Part shown: positions 27,451 to 37,138 of the stretch, piece after piece
How positions within the stretch are numbered: the first letter of the stretch is position 1
Layout: each line of letters opens with the position of its first letter
Assembly (NCBI GenBank): GCA_016218915.1
Contig: JACRCQ010000050.1
Coordinates: forward strand, 22,309 to 86,308
Reading direction: 5' to 3'
Source: Deltaproteobacteria bacterium
Lineage (GTDB): Bacteria > Myxococcota_A > Polyangia > Polyangiales > Polyangiaceae
Length of the DNA: 64,000 bases
Translations under genes and position numbers: made by a program
The notes under the pieces: model-generated
Told to the model about the DNA's origin: nothing
Database searches by the model: none
The model's input: the letters and a program-made list of their open reading frames with translations, nothing else

Positions 27451-28475
27451 TTCGAGTGTGCGTTCCCCAGGGATTTCCCATCTTCGTCGTGGCCGTGCTG
27501 CTGTGTTGCTGCCACGCATCGGGTTGCGCTCCCAGGCCTGCGGACGCCGTCGCTGCATCGCCCCGAGCCTCTGACACCCGCGGTCCCCCGCAACCCCTGG
27601 TAGTCCAGGTGCGAGCAGACAATGCTCCTGTGCTGACCCGGGAATGCGACGCAGGAAAGGCGCGCAGCTGTACCTGGCTGGGGCGTCTCTACGGAGATGG
27701 AGTGGGCGTACCGCTGGACGCAGGCCGCTCCTGCGCCCTCTACCGTCGCGCGTGTGACGGTGCAGATCTGAGGGGATGCGATCTCCTCGGTGGATGCTAC
27801 CAAGTAGGCGTGGTTCTGCCCCAGGACCTCCCCAAGGCGATGGATCTGTATCGGCGCGCTTGCGAGGGAGGTGTCGCCAACGCCTGCACTTCTCTGTCGC
27901 TCGCCTTCGGATCGGGAAGTGGGACGAGAAAGGATGAATCGGAGGCCGCTCGGCTCGCGCGCAAGGGGGCGCAGTTGGATCAGGCCGGTTGCGATGGTGG
28001 GGTGGCAGAGGATTGCACGAGCCTCGCCTCGGACTACCTCAGCGGTATGGGCGTACCGTCGGATTTGGCACGGGCCGCTGCGCTGGCAGAGCGGACCTGC
28101 GGCGTCGGACATGCCTACGGGTGCATGGTGCTTGCCATGATTGCGTCGGAGTCGCACAACGAGCAGCAGAAGCTCCATGCGCTCGAGCGAGCGTGCGAAC
28201 GGGGCCTGTTGCTCGGGTGCGCAGCGCTCGGCGGCATCTATCTGCGAGGTCAGAAAGAGCAGCAGGTGCAAGGCCTGCGATTGGTGACGTCCGCATGCGA
28301 GCAGGGGCTGGGCGCAGCCTGCACGATGGCCGGCGACGTCTTGTGCGGAGAAGGATCCTGCGCGGGGGATGTCGCCAGCATCGCACATCGCCTCTACACG
28401 AAAGGCTGCGCGGCCGGCGAAAGCGAGTCCTGCGATGGACTCAAGCGTCTCGGGCCCCCCCCCGCTCCGCGCTGA
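27447..28475 (+). CDS. Sel1-repeat lipoprotein
   Basis: 342 residues. The N-terminus has a hydrophobic signal (FPIFVVAVLLCCCHASGC). Six to eight Sel1-type repeats of about 36 residues follow (for example CTWLGRLYGDGVGVPLDAGRSCALYRRACDGAD and CTSLASDYLSGMGVPSDLARAAALAERTCGVG) with Cys pairs bridging the repeats. Sel1 repeats scaffold protein complexes, here most likely in the periplasm. Coupled to the gene before it by an ATGA overlap. Confidence 0.85.
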   Translation: MIRVCVPQGFPIFVVAVLLCCCHASGCAPRPADAVAASPRASDTRGPPQPLVVQVRADNAPVLTRECDAGKARSCTWLGRLYGDGVGVPLDAGRSCALYRRACDGADLRGCDLLGGCYQVGVVLPQDLPKAMDLYRRACEGGVANACTSLSLAFGSGSGTRKDESEAARLARKGAQLDQAGCDGGVAEDCTSLASDYLSGMGVPSDLARAAALAERTCGVGHAYGCMVLAMIASESHNEQQKLHALERACERGLLLGCAALGGIYLRGQKEQQVQGLRLVTSACEQGLGAACTMAGDVLCGEGSCAGDVASIAHRLYTKGCAAGESESCDGLKRLGPPPAPR

Positions 28476-28544
28476 ATCCTCTGCGCCCGATTCACGCATT
28501 CCGAAGTCCTTGACAGTCCGCTCGAGCTGAGCCGACTGTCACGC

Positions 28545-31304
28545 ATGCGCCCTGCCCGCACGCTCCCCGCTTTCCTCGCCCTGCCCCCGATCGCCGCAGC
28601 CTTGTGCCTGCATTGCGCTGCCGCTGCGCCCACGCCGCTGCCCAACGCAGGGCCCACGCCCGCAGCGTCGGCGTCCACGGCGGCCTCGACCCTTGCGCCT
28701 TGCTCTGCCCAGTCCCCAGACCGGCAGAAGGCCGACGCGCTCCGAGCGGGAGGACATCTCCTGCAGGCAGCTGCAGCACTGCGCGCCTCGCTCAAGCAGT
28801 GCCCCCAGGATCCGGAAGCAACGGTTCGCCTCGCCGAGACGTGCATCGAGCTGGGAAGGTTCGACGAGGCCAGAGCGCTGCTGGACGGCGCAGCGGCGCG
28901 CCCGGCCATTGCCGAGGTCCGAAGCGCGTGGGATACCGCAAGCCGCAGGCTCGCCGAGCAGTCTGCCGCCTGGAACGCTCGTCCCCGCGATGGGGCGCGT
29001 TCCTTGGAGCAGTATCGCACCGCGATCCTTGCGGATGCTGCCGGAGACCACGCGCGCGCCCGCCAGGGATTCTTCGACGCGTGGATGGCCTCCTCCGGGC
29101 GCGCCGACTATCTCATAGATGCTGCCCTGTCCGCCCGAGCCCTGGGCGATGCGGTCGCAGCCCGCAAGCTCTTCGATCGCGCTTCCTCTGACCTCGAATC
29201 CCAGTTCGGCCCCTCCGGCATCGCACCGGATCCTTCAGCACGCTTCGGCTCCTCCTACCTGTCGCCCACGCTCTCCTCGGACAGCCGCTATGTGGTCACG
29301 ACGACCGGGGACGAGGTCGCCGTGTATGACACGCGGACGTGGCATCGCCGGTGGAGATACATCGACTACACCTATCCCCACCCGGTGGTGGTGCGCATGA
29401 GCCCTGACGACACGCTGGTCGCGATCGCGAACGCCAACGGCTCGTTGCACTTCGTGGACGTCGCCACGGCCAAGCTCGTCCGAAAGACCGAAGGTCGGTC
29501 GGGTAGCATGCTCGACCTCGCCTTCCGCGCAGATGGTGCGGTGGTAGCGACCACCAGCGACGACTCCACGGTGCGTCTGTGGGAAGTCTCCACGGGCAAG
29601 CTCCTGCAGGAGCTGAAGGCGCATACGGCAGCCGCGCGGCGCGTCGTCTTCTCCCCGGACGGCAGCAAAGTCATCACCACTTCCGAGGACAAGACGGCGC
29701 GCATCTGGAATGCCACGACCGGCGCGCTGCTCCGTACGCTCGAGGGGCACACCGGCCCTGTGCGCGGCGTCTCACTCCGAAGCGACGGGAAATGGGCCGT
29801 CACCTCGTCCGATGACAAGACGGTTCGCATCTGGGACGTGGAGACCGGACGCGAGCTTCGCGTGCTCAAGGGGCACTCCGCTGCGGTCTGGCGCGTGGCG
29901 TTCCATCCGGATGGGTCCAAGGTCGCGTCTTTCTCCGACGACCACACGATCCGCGAGTGGAACGCTTCGTCCGGCGATTCGATCCGCGTGATTCCCACGC
30001 AGAATCCGAAGAAGGGAATTGCCGCAGCTTCCGAGCCGCCCCCCCAGCAGGAGGAAGACTCCCTGCGACTTGCCTCCCAAGGCAACCTTCCCATTCTCGG
30101 TGGCGGGGGCTCCGGCTCCTCGCTCGGCTATCGCTCGGTCGTGGTGGTCGACGTGATGTACCGGGGGGATGGCCGTCTGCTCGCTTTCGATATCGATGCT
30201 TCTACGCGTGACCTCGCCGCGCTCTACTGGGACGCGGACCAGGGCCGCTCGATCTTCCGGTTCGGCCCCTCCGCAGAGCTCGCCGGAGGGATGGCATTCG
30301 ACGCCGATGCCGGGCGTCTCGCCGTGGCATTGTTCACCGGAGCCTTGCGCGTCTGGGATCTCGCCAAGGGCTCTTCCCATGAGCTGATTTCGGTTTCCGA
30401 TCGCAGCCTGCGATCCCTTGCGTGGATTCCTACGCGAAATCGCCTCGCCGTGGGAGATGCGGCCGGCATGGTCTTCCTGGTCGACCCGACCGGCGTCGCC
30501 CGCAGCCAGCAGCTCGGGGGCGATGGCTCCACGGTGCATACGCTCGCTGCCTCCAGGGATGGCAAGCTCCTGGTGTCCGTGTCCGAAAAGGGCGAGCTCA
30601 GGATCTGGAATGTCGAGGATGGGAAGCTGGTCCGATCCATGACGGATCGCGCTCTGACCTCGGCCGGCCCCGCGGCGATCAGCGCTGACGGCATGCGTCT
30701 CGTCGTGGGGTACCCCTACCACGGTCCGGCCATGATCGATCTGGCGTCCGGCTCCGTCTCCTGGACCGCCAAGGACAAGCTCGGCGCTGCGCTGATCGGA
30801 TTCACCCCGGATGGAGCAGGCATTGCGCAGCTCGGAGAGGATGGAACCTATGCGCTGTTCGACGGAGCCACGGGAGCGATCAAGGCTACTGCGCCGGGCA
30901 GCAACACCGCCGTCCACTTCTGCACATGGGTGAAGGCGATGAGAGGGGACGGCCAGGCGACGACCTGTGTGGAGCCGCGTCGCACCCCCAGGTTCTGGTC
31001 TGCGGGAAGCCAGCGACTTCCAACGCGGCTCGCCGCTTCCCCGGCAGCGGATCTCGCTGCCAGCTCCTCTCTGCTGGCAGGGATCGAGCTCTGGCGCCCA
31101 AGTCGGGATGGCGAGCTGGTCAAGCTCATCTACCCGGGCAATGGCAAGCAGGCGTTGGTCATGACCGCCGCGCAGGCCGAGCTGTTCGGAGACGAGGCGC
31201 GGCTCGGGGTGCTCTGCACCTGGGGCGACTACCGCACAGCGTTCGAGGTCTGCGAAGATCGATTCACCGGAAAGGACCTGATCGCGCGTGCGCTGAAGCC
31301 CTGA
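28545..31304 (+). CDS. Secreted TPR-WD40 beta-propeller protein
   Basis: 919 residues. An N-terminal signal-like region (LALPPIAAALCLHCAAAAP) is followed by a TPR-like helical block (about 60-215, ADALRAGGHLLQAAAALR, ATVRLAETCIELGRFDEARALL). Then at least nine WD40 blades: AFRADGAVVATTSDDSTVRLWEV, VVFSPDGSKVITTSEDKTARIW, SLRSDGKWAVTSSDDKTVRIWDV, AFHPDGSKVASFSDDHTIREW, and others to the C-terminus, interrupted by a loop of about 60 residues near 490-560. It is probably a double propeller scaffold. No enzymatic site was seen. Confidence 0.88.
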   Translation: MRPARTLPAFLALPPIAAALCLHCAAAAPTPLPNAGPTPAASASTAASTLAPCSAQSPDRQKADALRAGGHLLQAAAALRASLKQCPQDPEATVRLAETCIELGRFDEARALLDGAAARPAIAEVRSAWDTASRRLAEQSAAWNARPRDGARSLEQYRTAILADAAGDHARARQGFFDAWMASSGRADYLIDAALSARALGDAVAARKLFDRASSDLESQFGPSGIAPDPSARFGSSYLSPTLSSDSRYVVTTTGDEVAVYDTRTWHRRWRYIDYTYPHPVVVRMSPDDTLVAIANANGSLHFVDVATAKLVRKTEGRSGSMLDLAFRADGAVVATTSDDSTVRLWEVSTGKLLQELKAHTAAARRVVFSPDGSKVITTSEDKTARIWNATTGALLRTLEGHTGPVRGVSLRSDGKWAVTSSDDKTVRIWDVETGRELRVLKGHSAAVWRVAFHPDGSKVASFSDDHTIREWNASSGDSIRVIPTQNPKKGIAAASEPPPQQEEDSLRLASQGNLPILGGGGSGSSLGYRSVVVVDVMYRGDGRLLAFDIDASTRDLAALYWDADQGRSIFRFGPSAELAGGMAFDADAGRLAVALFTGALRVWDLAKGSSHELISVSDRSLRSLAWIPTRNRLAVGDAAGMVFLVDPTGVARSQQLGGDGSTVHTLAASRDGKLLVSVSEKGELRIWNVEDGKLVRSMTDRALTSAGPAAISADGMRLVVGYPYHGPAMIDLASGSVSWTAKDKLGAALIGFTPDGAGIAQLGEDGTYALFDGATGAIKATAPGSNTAVHFCTWVKAMRGDGQATTCVEPRRTPRFWSAGSQRLPTRLAASPAADLAASSSLLAGIELWRPSRDGELVKLIYPGNGKQALVMTAAQAELFGDEARLGVLCTWGDYRTAFEVCEDRFTGKDLIARALKP

Positions 31305-31359
31305 GCTGCCACGCTCGGACACGATTGTTGGTCGCGTCCCGTGATGATACTCCTTGGGG

Positions 31360-33075
31360 ATGCGACTCCTGCCATCGCTCGCCGCCTTTGCCGCCGTCCA
31401 GCTCCTGGTCGCCGCTGCCAGCGCGCAGACGTTCTACGTTCGCGCGGCCGCATCCGGGGCTCACGACGGGACGAGCTGGACGAATGCCTACGCCGCGCTG
31501 CCTGACTCGATGCAACGGGGTGCAACCTACTACGTGGCTGCAGGGACCTACGGTGGGCACACGTTCGCCGACGAGGAGTCGGGCGATCAATGGATCGTGG
31601 TTCGCAAGGCGACGCTCACGGACCACGGCCCGGCTTCCGACTGGCAGGATGCGTACGGCGGCCAGGCGCTGTTCACCGACGGGCTGTCGTTCAGCCGCGA
31701 CTACTACGACATCGACGGCGCCACGCGCAACGAAGCGGACTGGACCGACACGGCGAGCTACGGATTCCGGATCAATCCAGGGGTCAACGGCTACGCGATC
31801 TACATCCAGAGCGAGAACAATCCTCCGGGCGCGGACTTCCTCAAGATCCAGTACGTCGACATGGGCGGTGAAGCAGGGACTGCCTATCCCGAAGTGCCAG
31901 GCACGGGCGTGTACTTCTTCGGGCTGGGAAGCACGCGCCACGACCTCACGGTTCGCCGCTGCAACGTCCACAACGTGGGGATTCCGTTTCACCTCATCAA
32001 TGCGGACACCGGCGTGATCGAGCACAATCACGTAGGACCGAGCTGGTCCAAGGAGGCCATCCGCGGCATGGGAAGCGCGAGCCACTGGATCGTGCGCAAC
32101 AACCGATTCGTGGACAACGGGTTCTATGCCGGGCCGACCACAGGGCTCACCGCGGAGATCGCGGTGTGGGGCAATGGGGACGGTCCCTTCGACGACTGGC
32201 AGATCTACGGCAACGTGTTCTGGAACACGGACAACGGGCAGTCAATCGCGCACAACAACGGCATCATCATGGGCGGCGACACCAGCATCCCGTCGGCCGG
32301 ATGGAACGTGTACAACAACGTGTTCTCGGGGATCGCCGGCCACATGGCGAGCGTGCTCATCACCGGCACCAACAATGCAGTGTTCAACAACATCTGGTTC
32401 GACGTCGCGAGCGACACGGTCATCGGTTGCGAAGCCACCTCGTGCGACAACAACTGGTGCTTCAAGGTCAATCCTGACGATCCCAACCTCCCGTACGGCG
32501 CCAATTGCGACTTGATGAAGACCGACCATCCCACGACGGTCGTGGGCACCAGCGATCCCTTCGTGGATTCCGCGAATGCTGACTACCGTCTGAAGGACCC
32601 TGCTGTCGTCACAGGACCGTCGCCGGTGAATGCGGGGAAGAATCCAGGGGCTGGCTACGATGCAGTTGATGCCTACGGCAATTCGCGTGGGGCGGATGGA
32701 ACGTGGGATATCGGGGCGTACGAGTACTGCGCGGGCACGAGTTGCGCGCCTGTGCCGGACGCTGGTCCGGGCAAGGACTCTGGAGCAGGCGGGAGCGCTG
32801 GGGCAGCGGGCAGTGGGGGAAGCGCAGGCGCGGGCGCGGGCGCAGGCGCGGGCGCGGGCGCAGGCGCGGGCGCTGGCGGTGCCGCAGGAGGCGGGTTGCT
32901 CGATGCTGGCGTGGATGGTTCGGCTCCGGTAGCAGGGGATAGCTCGGACGACGGGGGATGCGGGTGCCGGCAGGCTCCGGACACGGGAGCTCAGGCAGGG
33001 ATGGGCGTGCTCTTGGCGGGCGCTCTGCTGCTTCGCCGGCGGCGCTCGACACGCATGCTCGGTTCTCCTCTGTAG
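31360..33075 (+). CDS. Parallel beta-helix protein with MYXO-CTERM-like anchor
   Basis: 571 residues from ATG 31360. A signal peptide (FAAVQLLVAAASAQ) precedes a right-handed parallel beta-helix of the NosD/pectate-lyase type: HDLTVRRCNVHNVGIPFHL, HWIVRNNRFVDNGFY, WNVYNNVFSGIAGH, NNAVFNNIWFDVASD. It ends ADGTWDIGAYEYC, a motif frequently closing such domains. After a long Gly/Ala repeat the tail is CGCRQAPDT, a hydrophobic helix (MGVLLAGALLL) and RRRR, resembling MYXO-CTERM. Likely a surface carbohydrate-binding or degrading protein. Confidence 0.84.
   Translation: MRLLPSLAAFAAVQLLVAAASAQTFYVRAAASGAHDGTSWTNAYAALPDSMQRGATYYVAAGTYGGHTFADEESGDQWIVVRKATLTDHGPASDWQDAYGGQALFTDGLSFSRDYYDIDGATRNEADWTDTASYGFRINPGVNGYAIYIQSENNPPGADFLKIQYVDMGGEAGTAYPEVPGTGVYFFGLGSTRHDLTVRRCNVHNVGIPFHLINADTGVIEHNHVGPSWSKEAIRGMGSASHWIVRNNRFVDNGFYAGPTTGLTAEIAVWGNGDGPFDDWQIYGNVFWNTDNGQSIAHNNGIIMGGDTSIPSAGWNVYNNVFSGIAGHMASVLITGTNNAVFNNIWFDVASDTVIGCEATSCDNNWCFKVNPDDPNLPYGANCDLMKTDHPTTVVGTSDPFVDSANADYRLKDPAVVTGPSPVNAGKNPGAGYDAVDAYGNSRGADGTWDIGAYEYCAGTSCAPVPDAGPGKDSGAGGSAGAAGSGGSAGAGAGAGAGAGAGAGAGGAAGGGLLDAGVDGSAPVAGDSSDDGGCGCRQAPDTGAQAGMGVLLAGALLLRRRRSTRMLGSPL
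32821..32886 (+). repeat. Simple GGCGC(A/G) repeat encoding Gly-Ala linker
   Basis: About 66 bases of ggcgcg/ggcgca hexamers inside the beta-helix gene, coding alternating Gly-Ala before the anchor region. Such simple repeats can gain or lose units by slippage in steps of six bases, keeping frame. Confidence 0.7.
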
Positions 33076-33204
33076 CCAGTCACAGGAAGGCGCGAAGCCG
33101 CGAAGGTTGCCAGGGCTGATCCGGCTTGGTGAACGCTCTGCTCCCCAGCCGGTCACAGGAAGTCGCGAAGCCGCGAAGGTTGCCAGGGCTGATCCGGCGT
33201 GGTG
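33074..33204. repeat. Two 58-bp direct repeats, period 73
   Basis: Bases 33074-33131 and 33147-33204 match over 58 positions with three differences (core ACAGGAAG, CGCGAAGCCGCGAAGG, CCAGGGCTGATCCGG). They start at the stop of the beta-helix gene and have no coding sense. A hairpin-forming CTTCGTGT/ACACGAAG pair at 33254-33261 and 33286-33293 follows and may belong to the same intergenic element or act as a terminator. Confidence 0.7.
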
Positions 33205-33303
33205 TGCGCTACGCGACTTCCCAAGAGCGCCCCAGCAACAACCCCCTTCGCGCCTTCGTGTCTTCGTGTTCTCCCCATCCCAGACACACGAAGTCGCGCG
33301 AGA

Positions 33304-33699
33304 TCAGTCGTCCAGCAACCCGCCAATCACCCCGCCCGCCACGGCACCCAGGAAGCTGGCCGCCACTCCGCCGACCGCCACCGCGGTCTGCACGTTCTGC
33401 TGAGATTGCACTGCCGCGTCCCGCGCTGCCTTGCGCTCCGGTGCACCTGCAAACGCTTCGTTGCACCCCATGCAGGCACTCATCGTGTGCGGTGAGATCG
33501 CTCCGCAGAACACGCACTGCACCACGACCCACGCCTGGCACTTGATGCAACGCTGCGCGCCCCAGACGTTGAGCTCCTTGCACGCCGGGCATGCAATCGC
33601 GTTCTTGGCGATCTCTTCGTTGACAGGCCGTCCACAGTAGAAGCACTTCACGACGCCTGGTTGGGCGGGAGCCCCGCAAGTCTCGCACTCTATGCCCAT
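33304..33699 (-). CDS. Zinc-ribbon protein with glycine-zipper tail
   Basis: About 131 residues from ATG 33699. Four CxxC pairs (CETCGAPAQPGVVKCFYC, CPACKELNVWGAQRCIKC, CVFCGAISPHTMSACMGC) form two or three zinc ribbons. The tail (VAVGGVAASFLGAVAGGVIGGLLDD) is a glycine-zipper helix that could insert in a membrane or mediate oligomerisation. The ATG is divergent from a large lipoprotein gene 114 bases away. Function unknown. Confidence 0.65.
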   Translation of the reverse strand: MGIECETCGAPAQPGVVKCFYCGRPVNEEIAKNAIACPACKELNVWGAQRCIKCQAWVVVQCVFCGAISPHTMSACMGCNEAFAGAPERKAARDAAVQSQQNVQTAVAVGGVAASFLGAVAGGVIGGLLDD

Positions 33700-33812
33700 G
33701 GTATTGAAAGAATGAATCCATCCCGCCCCAGGTTCAAGCCCATTCGAGCCCTTCCCACACCTGCGCGTACAGACCGTTCGCAGGGCCGCGCCGATCCGGT
33801 AGTCTGGCACGC

Positions 33813-35912
33813 ATGCGCTTGTACCCACCCCCTGTCCTGCTCGCTGCTTCGGGTTTGCTGCTGGCCTGCACGCCGCCTCCCGCTGCTGGACCGCCCCCCG
33901 CCCCTCCCCCGGTCGCCAGCGTGAAGGCTGTCATCGCGCAGCCCCAGCCACCGGACATGACCCCGGTTGCCGAACCCTCCAACCTCGTCTCCTTTGCCCG
34001 CATCGGCAATGTCCAAGCAACCTTCGACGCTGCGATGCGGATCGCCAATCAGCCGTCGATCACCCTTGCCGGGTTGCTCCGCAAGGCTGGCGCAGGCGAT
34101 CGGTCGGCGCTCTTCAAGCTCGACAGCAGCGTGGACCTGGCGGTGGCGATCGACCCCACCTCATCCCACGAGGACCCCAAGTTCCTCGCTGCGGTCTCCA
34201 TCCCTCTGCGAAACCTGGAGGAGACCCGCGCTGCCATGGCCTCGAACTTCGTGCCGATCGCACCCGGTATCTACCGCGGCGTGCTCGTGGAGCTCGACAC
34301 CGAACGGGGCAAGCCCACGCATTGCGATCTCGGCCCGTCGCTCGGCAACGCTCCGGCGCGGATGGTGTGCGCTGACTCGGATCGCGAGCTCGACGCGCTG
34401 CGCGCCTGGCTCACGCGCGGCCTCACGCTGCAGAGCCCGGGCTTGAGTGACCTGCATGCCGAGATCCGCGCCCGCCCCTTCCAGCAGATGTACCAGTCCG
34501 AGATGGAGCGCGGCGTGGACGAAGCCGCGCAGCAAAGCCGCGAGTGGCTCGAGAAGGAGCTCAACGTCCGCGATCCGGAGCTGCTCTCGGCCCCGGGGAT
34601 CGTCCTGCGCCACGGCAAGACCTTCGTCGACGAGATCGACACGGTGGTCTTCGACTCCGCGCTCGATCCCAACCAGACGCAGGTCGCACTGCGGGGCTCG
34701 GTCACGTTCCGGTCTGCGAACTCCTGGTTCACCAAGGTCCTGACGCACCGCAATGATCGCCAGGGTGTGCCCCCTGCCATCTTCTGGCGCGCCCCCAAAG
34801 AGAGCGAGTCCGTCGTCTACTCGCGCGGCGCCGACAAGTCCCTGTACACGGGAATCGATCGTGTCGTGCGCCTCGCTGCCTCCACCCTGCTCGCACGCGC
34901 AGGCGTGAAACCCAAGACCCGGACCGCTGTCGAGGACTTCCTGTCCTGGTCGCCAGAGCCCGACGTGGTCACGGTCTCCGCTGCAGGCTCTTCCGTTCGC
35001 CCTGCGAAGAAGCCGCGAGCCGGTGGCACAGCCAAGAAGCGCCCTGCGGACGCGATCGAGGAGTTCAGGGGCTACGTCGACTCCTACATGGGCTGGTGGC
35101 TCACCGGCGTCGACGCTCCAGCCGACCCGTACATCGCATGGATGCGCAAGGGTGCGACCGCTGTAAGCCTCCTCATCGAGGAGGTGCGTGCGCAGCTGCC
35201 CAACAAGGCCGACCAAACCTGGCTGCCGAGCGTCAAGGTGGTCGCCGCCCCCCAAGGCTATCCCAAGGGCTCGGTCGCCTTTGACATGCCCTTCACCTAC
35301 GACAGCAAGCTCGCGTGGTCGATCCTGCCAGGCTTCAGCGACGAGGAGCACCCCGCTGGTCCGGGGATCAAGGCGACGATCGCGCTGCGCATGATCATCG
35401 TCCCGGACGGACCGCGCAGGACATGGATTGGAATCGCAGTTGATCCCAACCTGCTTCGCTCGCGCATCGCTGCCGCGCTCGAAGGAGCCTCGGACTCGGG
35501 CACCATCGCGAACCTGCCCGGGCTCGGGCCCCTCAAGAGCGGAGTCGCTACCTCGGCCGGGTTCGTGACCTACGGCAACACGCTGCAGAAGACCTTTGGC
35601 CTGAGCGAGCTCGACAAGGAAGGGGATCTAAAGGAATTTGTCGCGGCCTTCTCTGCAGCGCCCAACCGCTGGATGACTCCGATGCTGCTGATGACCCGGG
35701 GCACGGCTGGCCCTTCGCCGGCAAACAGCGTCGAGATCCTGGTGCAGAAGGGCACCATCGAGGACGTGATCGCGCTGGTGCAGTACGCGCTCGCGCACGA
35801 CCTCGCCAAGGACAAGGGCTCGGGGGTGCTCACAGGGCCGATCGGCCGTAAGCCACCCGTGGCCCCTCCACCTCCGCCGCCTCCACCTCCGCCCCCGCGA
35901 CGGCGCCCCTGA
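33813..35912 (+). CDS. Large lipoprotein of unknown function
   Basis: 699 residues. Signal MRLYPPPVLLAASGLLLACT with lipobox LLAC and a Pro-rich start, then a long soluble region without recognised motif (NLVSFARIGNVQATFDAAMRI, LAVAIDPTSSHEDPKFL, VDEIDTVVFDSALDPNQTQVAL). It ends in an all-Pro tail of about eleven residues followed by RRRP. The large size and lipid anchor suggest a surface or periplasmic role only. Confidence 0.7.
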   Translation: MRLYPPPVLLAASGLLLACTPPPAAGPPPAPPPVASVKAVIAQPQPPDMTPVAEPSNLVSFARIGNVQATFDAAMRIANQPSITLAGLLRKAGAGDRSALFKLDSSVDLAVAIDPTSSHEDPKFLAAVSIPLRNLEETRAAMASNFVPIAPGIYRGVLVELDTERGKPTHCDLGPSLGNAPARMVCADSDRELDALRAWLTRGLTLQSPGLSDLHAEIRARPFQQMYQSEMERGVDEAAQQSREWLEKELNVRDPELLSAPGIVLRHGKTFVDEIDTVVFDSALDPNQTQVALRGSVTFRSANSWFTKVLTHRNDRQGVPPAIFWRAPKESESVVYSRGADKSLYTGIDRVVRLAASTLLARAGVKPKTRTAVEDFLSWSPEPDVVTVSAAGSSVRPAKKPRAGGTAKKRPADAIEEFRGYVDSYMGWWLTGVDAPADPYIAWMRKGATAVSLLIEEVRAQLPNKADQTWLPSVKVVAAPQGYPKGSVAFDMPFTYDSKLAWSILPGFSDEEHPAGPGIKATIALRMIIVPDGPRRTWIGIAVDPNLLRSRIAAALEGASDSGTIANLPGLGPLKSGVATSAGFVTYGNTLQKTFGLSELDKEGDLKEFVAAFSAAPNRWMTPMLLMTRGTAGPSPANSVEILVQKGTIEDVIALVQYALAHDLAKDKGSGVLTGPIGRKPPVAPPPPPPPPPPPRRRP

Positions 35913-35965
35913 ACGCGCGACCCCCCGGAAGACAACCTCCGCAGCCACCTCGACATCGAACCGTT

Positions 35966-36000
35966 CACCAGGCATCCTGTTAGGCGCTATCTGCCTGGTG
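35966..36000. repeat. Perfect 9-bp inverted repeat with 17-base loop
   Basis: CACCAGGCA at 35966-35974 and TGCCTGGTG at 35992-36000 in the gap before the lipase gene. No T-run follows, so it may be an operator or an RNA hairpin rather than a terminator. Confidence 0.4.
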
Positions 36001-36050
36001 CGATCCGGCAGCTGTGGGCGGGCAGGTGCAGCGTCTGCGCGCGGTGTGGA

Positions 36051-37133
36051 ATGAAGAGCAACCTCTCCTGGATTCTGGCTTTGTGTCTGAGCGGCGCGGG
36101 CGCGCTCGCGTTCGGATGCGGAGGCTCCGGGTCCGACGAGGCGGGGTTCTCCGAGGTGAAGACCGCGGGCGATGCGGGTCAGACCGAGCGCGAGGATCAC
36201 GACGTTCCTCCGCCGTGGGACGCGCTCCCCTACGAAGCGGTAGCCGCGGACGCGGTAGACCCGGGCCCTCCCTATCCCATCGTGCTGCACCACGGCTTCA
36301 GCGGGTGGAAGGAGATCAACGCGCTCGGCCTGCACTACTTCAACGGCGTAGCGGAGGATCTGATCGCCAACGGCGAGCCGATGGTGTTCGAGACCGTCGT
36401 GCAGCCCTATGACGGCACCGCATTGCGGGCCGAGCAGCTCGCCCCGCAGATCGACGAGATCCTCAGGATCACGGGCAAGAGCAAGGTCAACATCGTGGCC
36501 CATTCGCAAGGGGGGCTCGACAGCCGGTACATCATCTCGAGCCTCGGCTACGGCGACAGGGTTGCCACGTTGACCACGATCTCGACTCCGCATCACGGCA
36601 CTGCGCTGGCCGATGCGCTGTTCGACAACGTCCCTGGCTGGACCGATCCGATCACCGATGCGATCGCGAGCGTCATCGGAAAGTCCGTGCTCGACGTGGC
36701 GGGCGATGCGGACCTTCGCGCATCGCTCAAGGCCATGACCGAGGACACCATGATGACCTCGTTCAATCCTGCCAACATCGACTCGCCGGAGGTGAAGTAC
36801 TTCTCGTACGCGGGACGGTCCAACGACTCGGACGGGATCCCGGACTGCAACGGCTCCTGGTTCCCGGACGACACGTCGAAGGTGGATCACATCGACGCGC
36901 TGCTGTCCCTGACCGGCTCGTATCTGAAGGATCACGGAGAGTACGGCGGAGTGAACGACGGGATCGTGGCGGTGAGGAGTGCTCGCTGGGGGATGTTCAT
37001 GGGGTGCTTCCCTGCGGATCACTTCGACGAGATCGGGCAGGTGAACAAGACCGGGCCCAATCCCGAGTCGGGCTTTGATCACAAGGCGTTCTACCGGACC
37101 GTGGTGAGCCGAATCCGCGAGCGCGGCTACTAG
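36051..37133 (+). CDS. Triacylglycerol lipase, lipoprotein
   Basis: 360 residues. Signal ending FGCGG gives a lipoprotein. The alpha/beta-hydrolase core resembles bacterial family I lipases: oxyanion region LHHGFSGW, nucleophile elbow AHSQGG with Ser, STPHHGTALAD, and the terminal His in CFPADHFDEIGQ. Acidic residue candidates sit in the NDGIVAV region. It would hydrolyse triglycerides at or outside the outer membrane. Convergent with the next gene after five bases. Confidence 0.88.
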   Translation: MKSNLSWILALCLSGAGALAFGCGGSGSDEAGFSEVKTAGDAGQTEREDHDVPPPWDALPYEAVAADAVDPGPPYPIVLHHGFSGWKEINALGLHYFNGVAEDLIANGEPMVFETVVQPYDGTALRAEQLAPQIDEILRITGKSKVNIVAHSQGGLDSRYIISSLGYGDRVATLTTISTPHHGTALADALFDNVPGWTDPITDAIASVIGKSVLDVAGDADLRASLKAMTEDTMMTSFNPANIDSPEVKYFSYAGRSNDSDGIPDCNGSWFPDDTSKVDHIDALLSLTGSYLKDHGEYGGVNDGIVAVRSARWGMFMGCFPADHFDEIGQVNKTGPNPESGFDHKAFYRTVVSRIRERGY

Positions 37134-37138
37134 ACCCT

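Noticed and set aside
33074..33204. CRISPR-like repeat
   Set aside because: Only two copies with a 15-base spacer, no palindromic repeat and no cas genes nearby.
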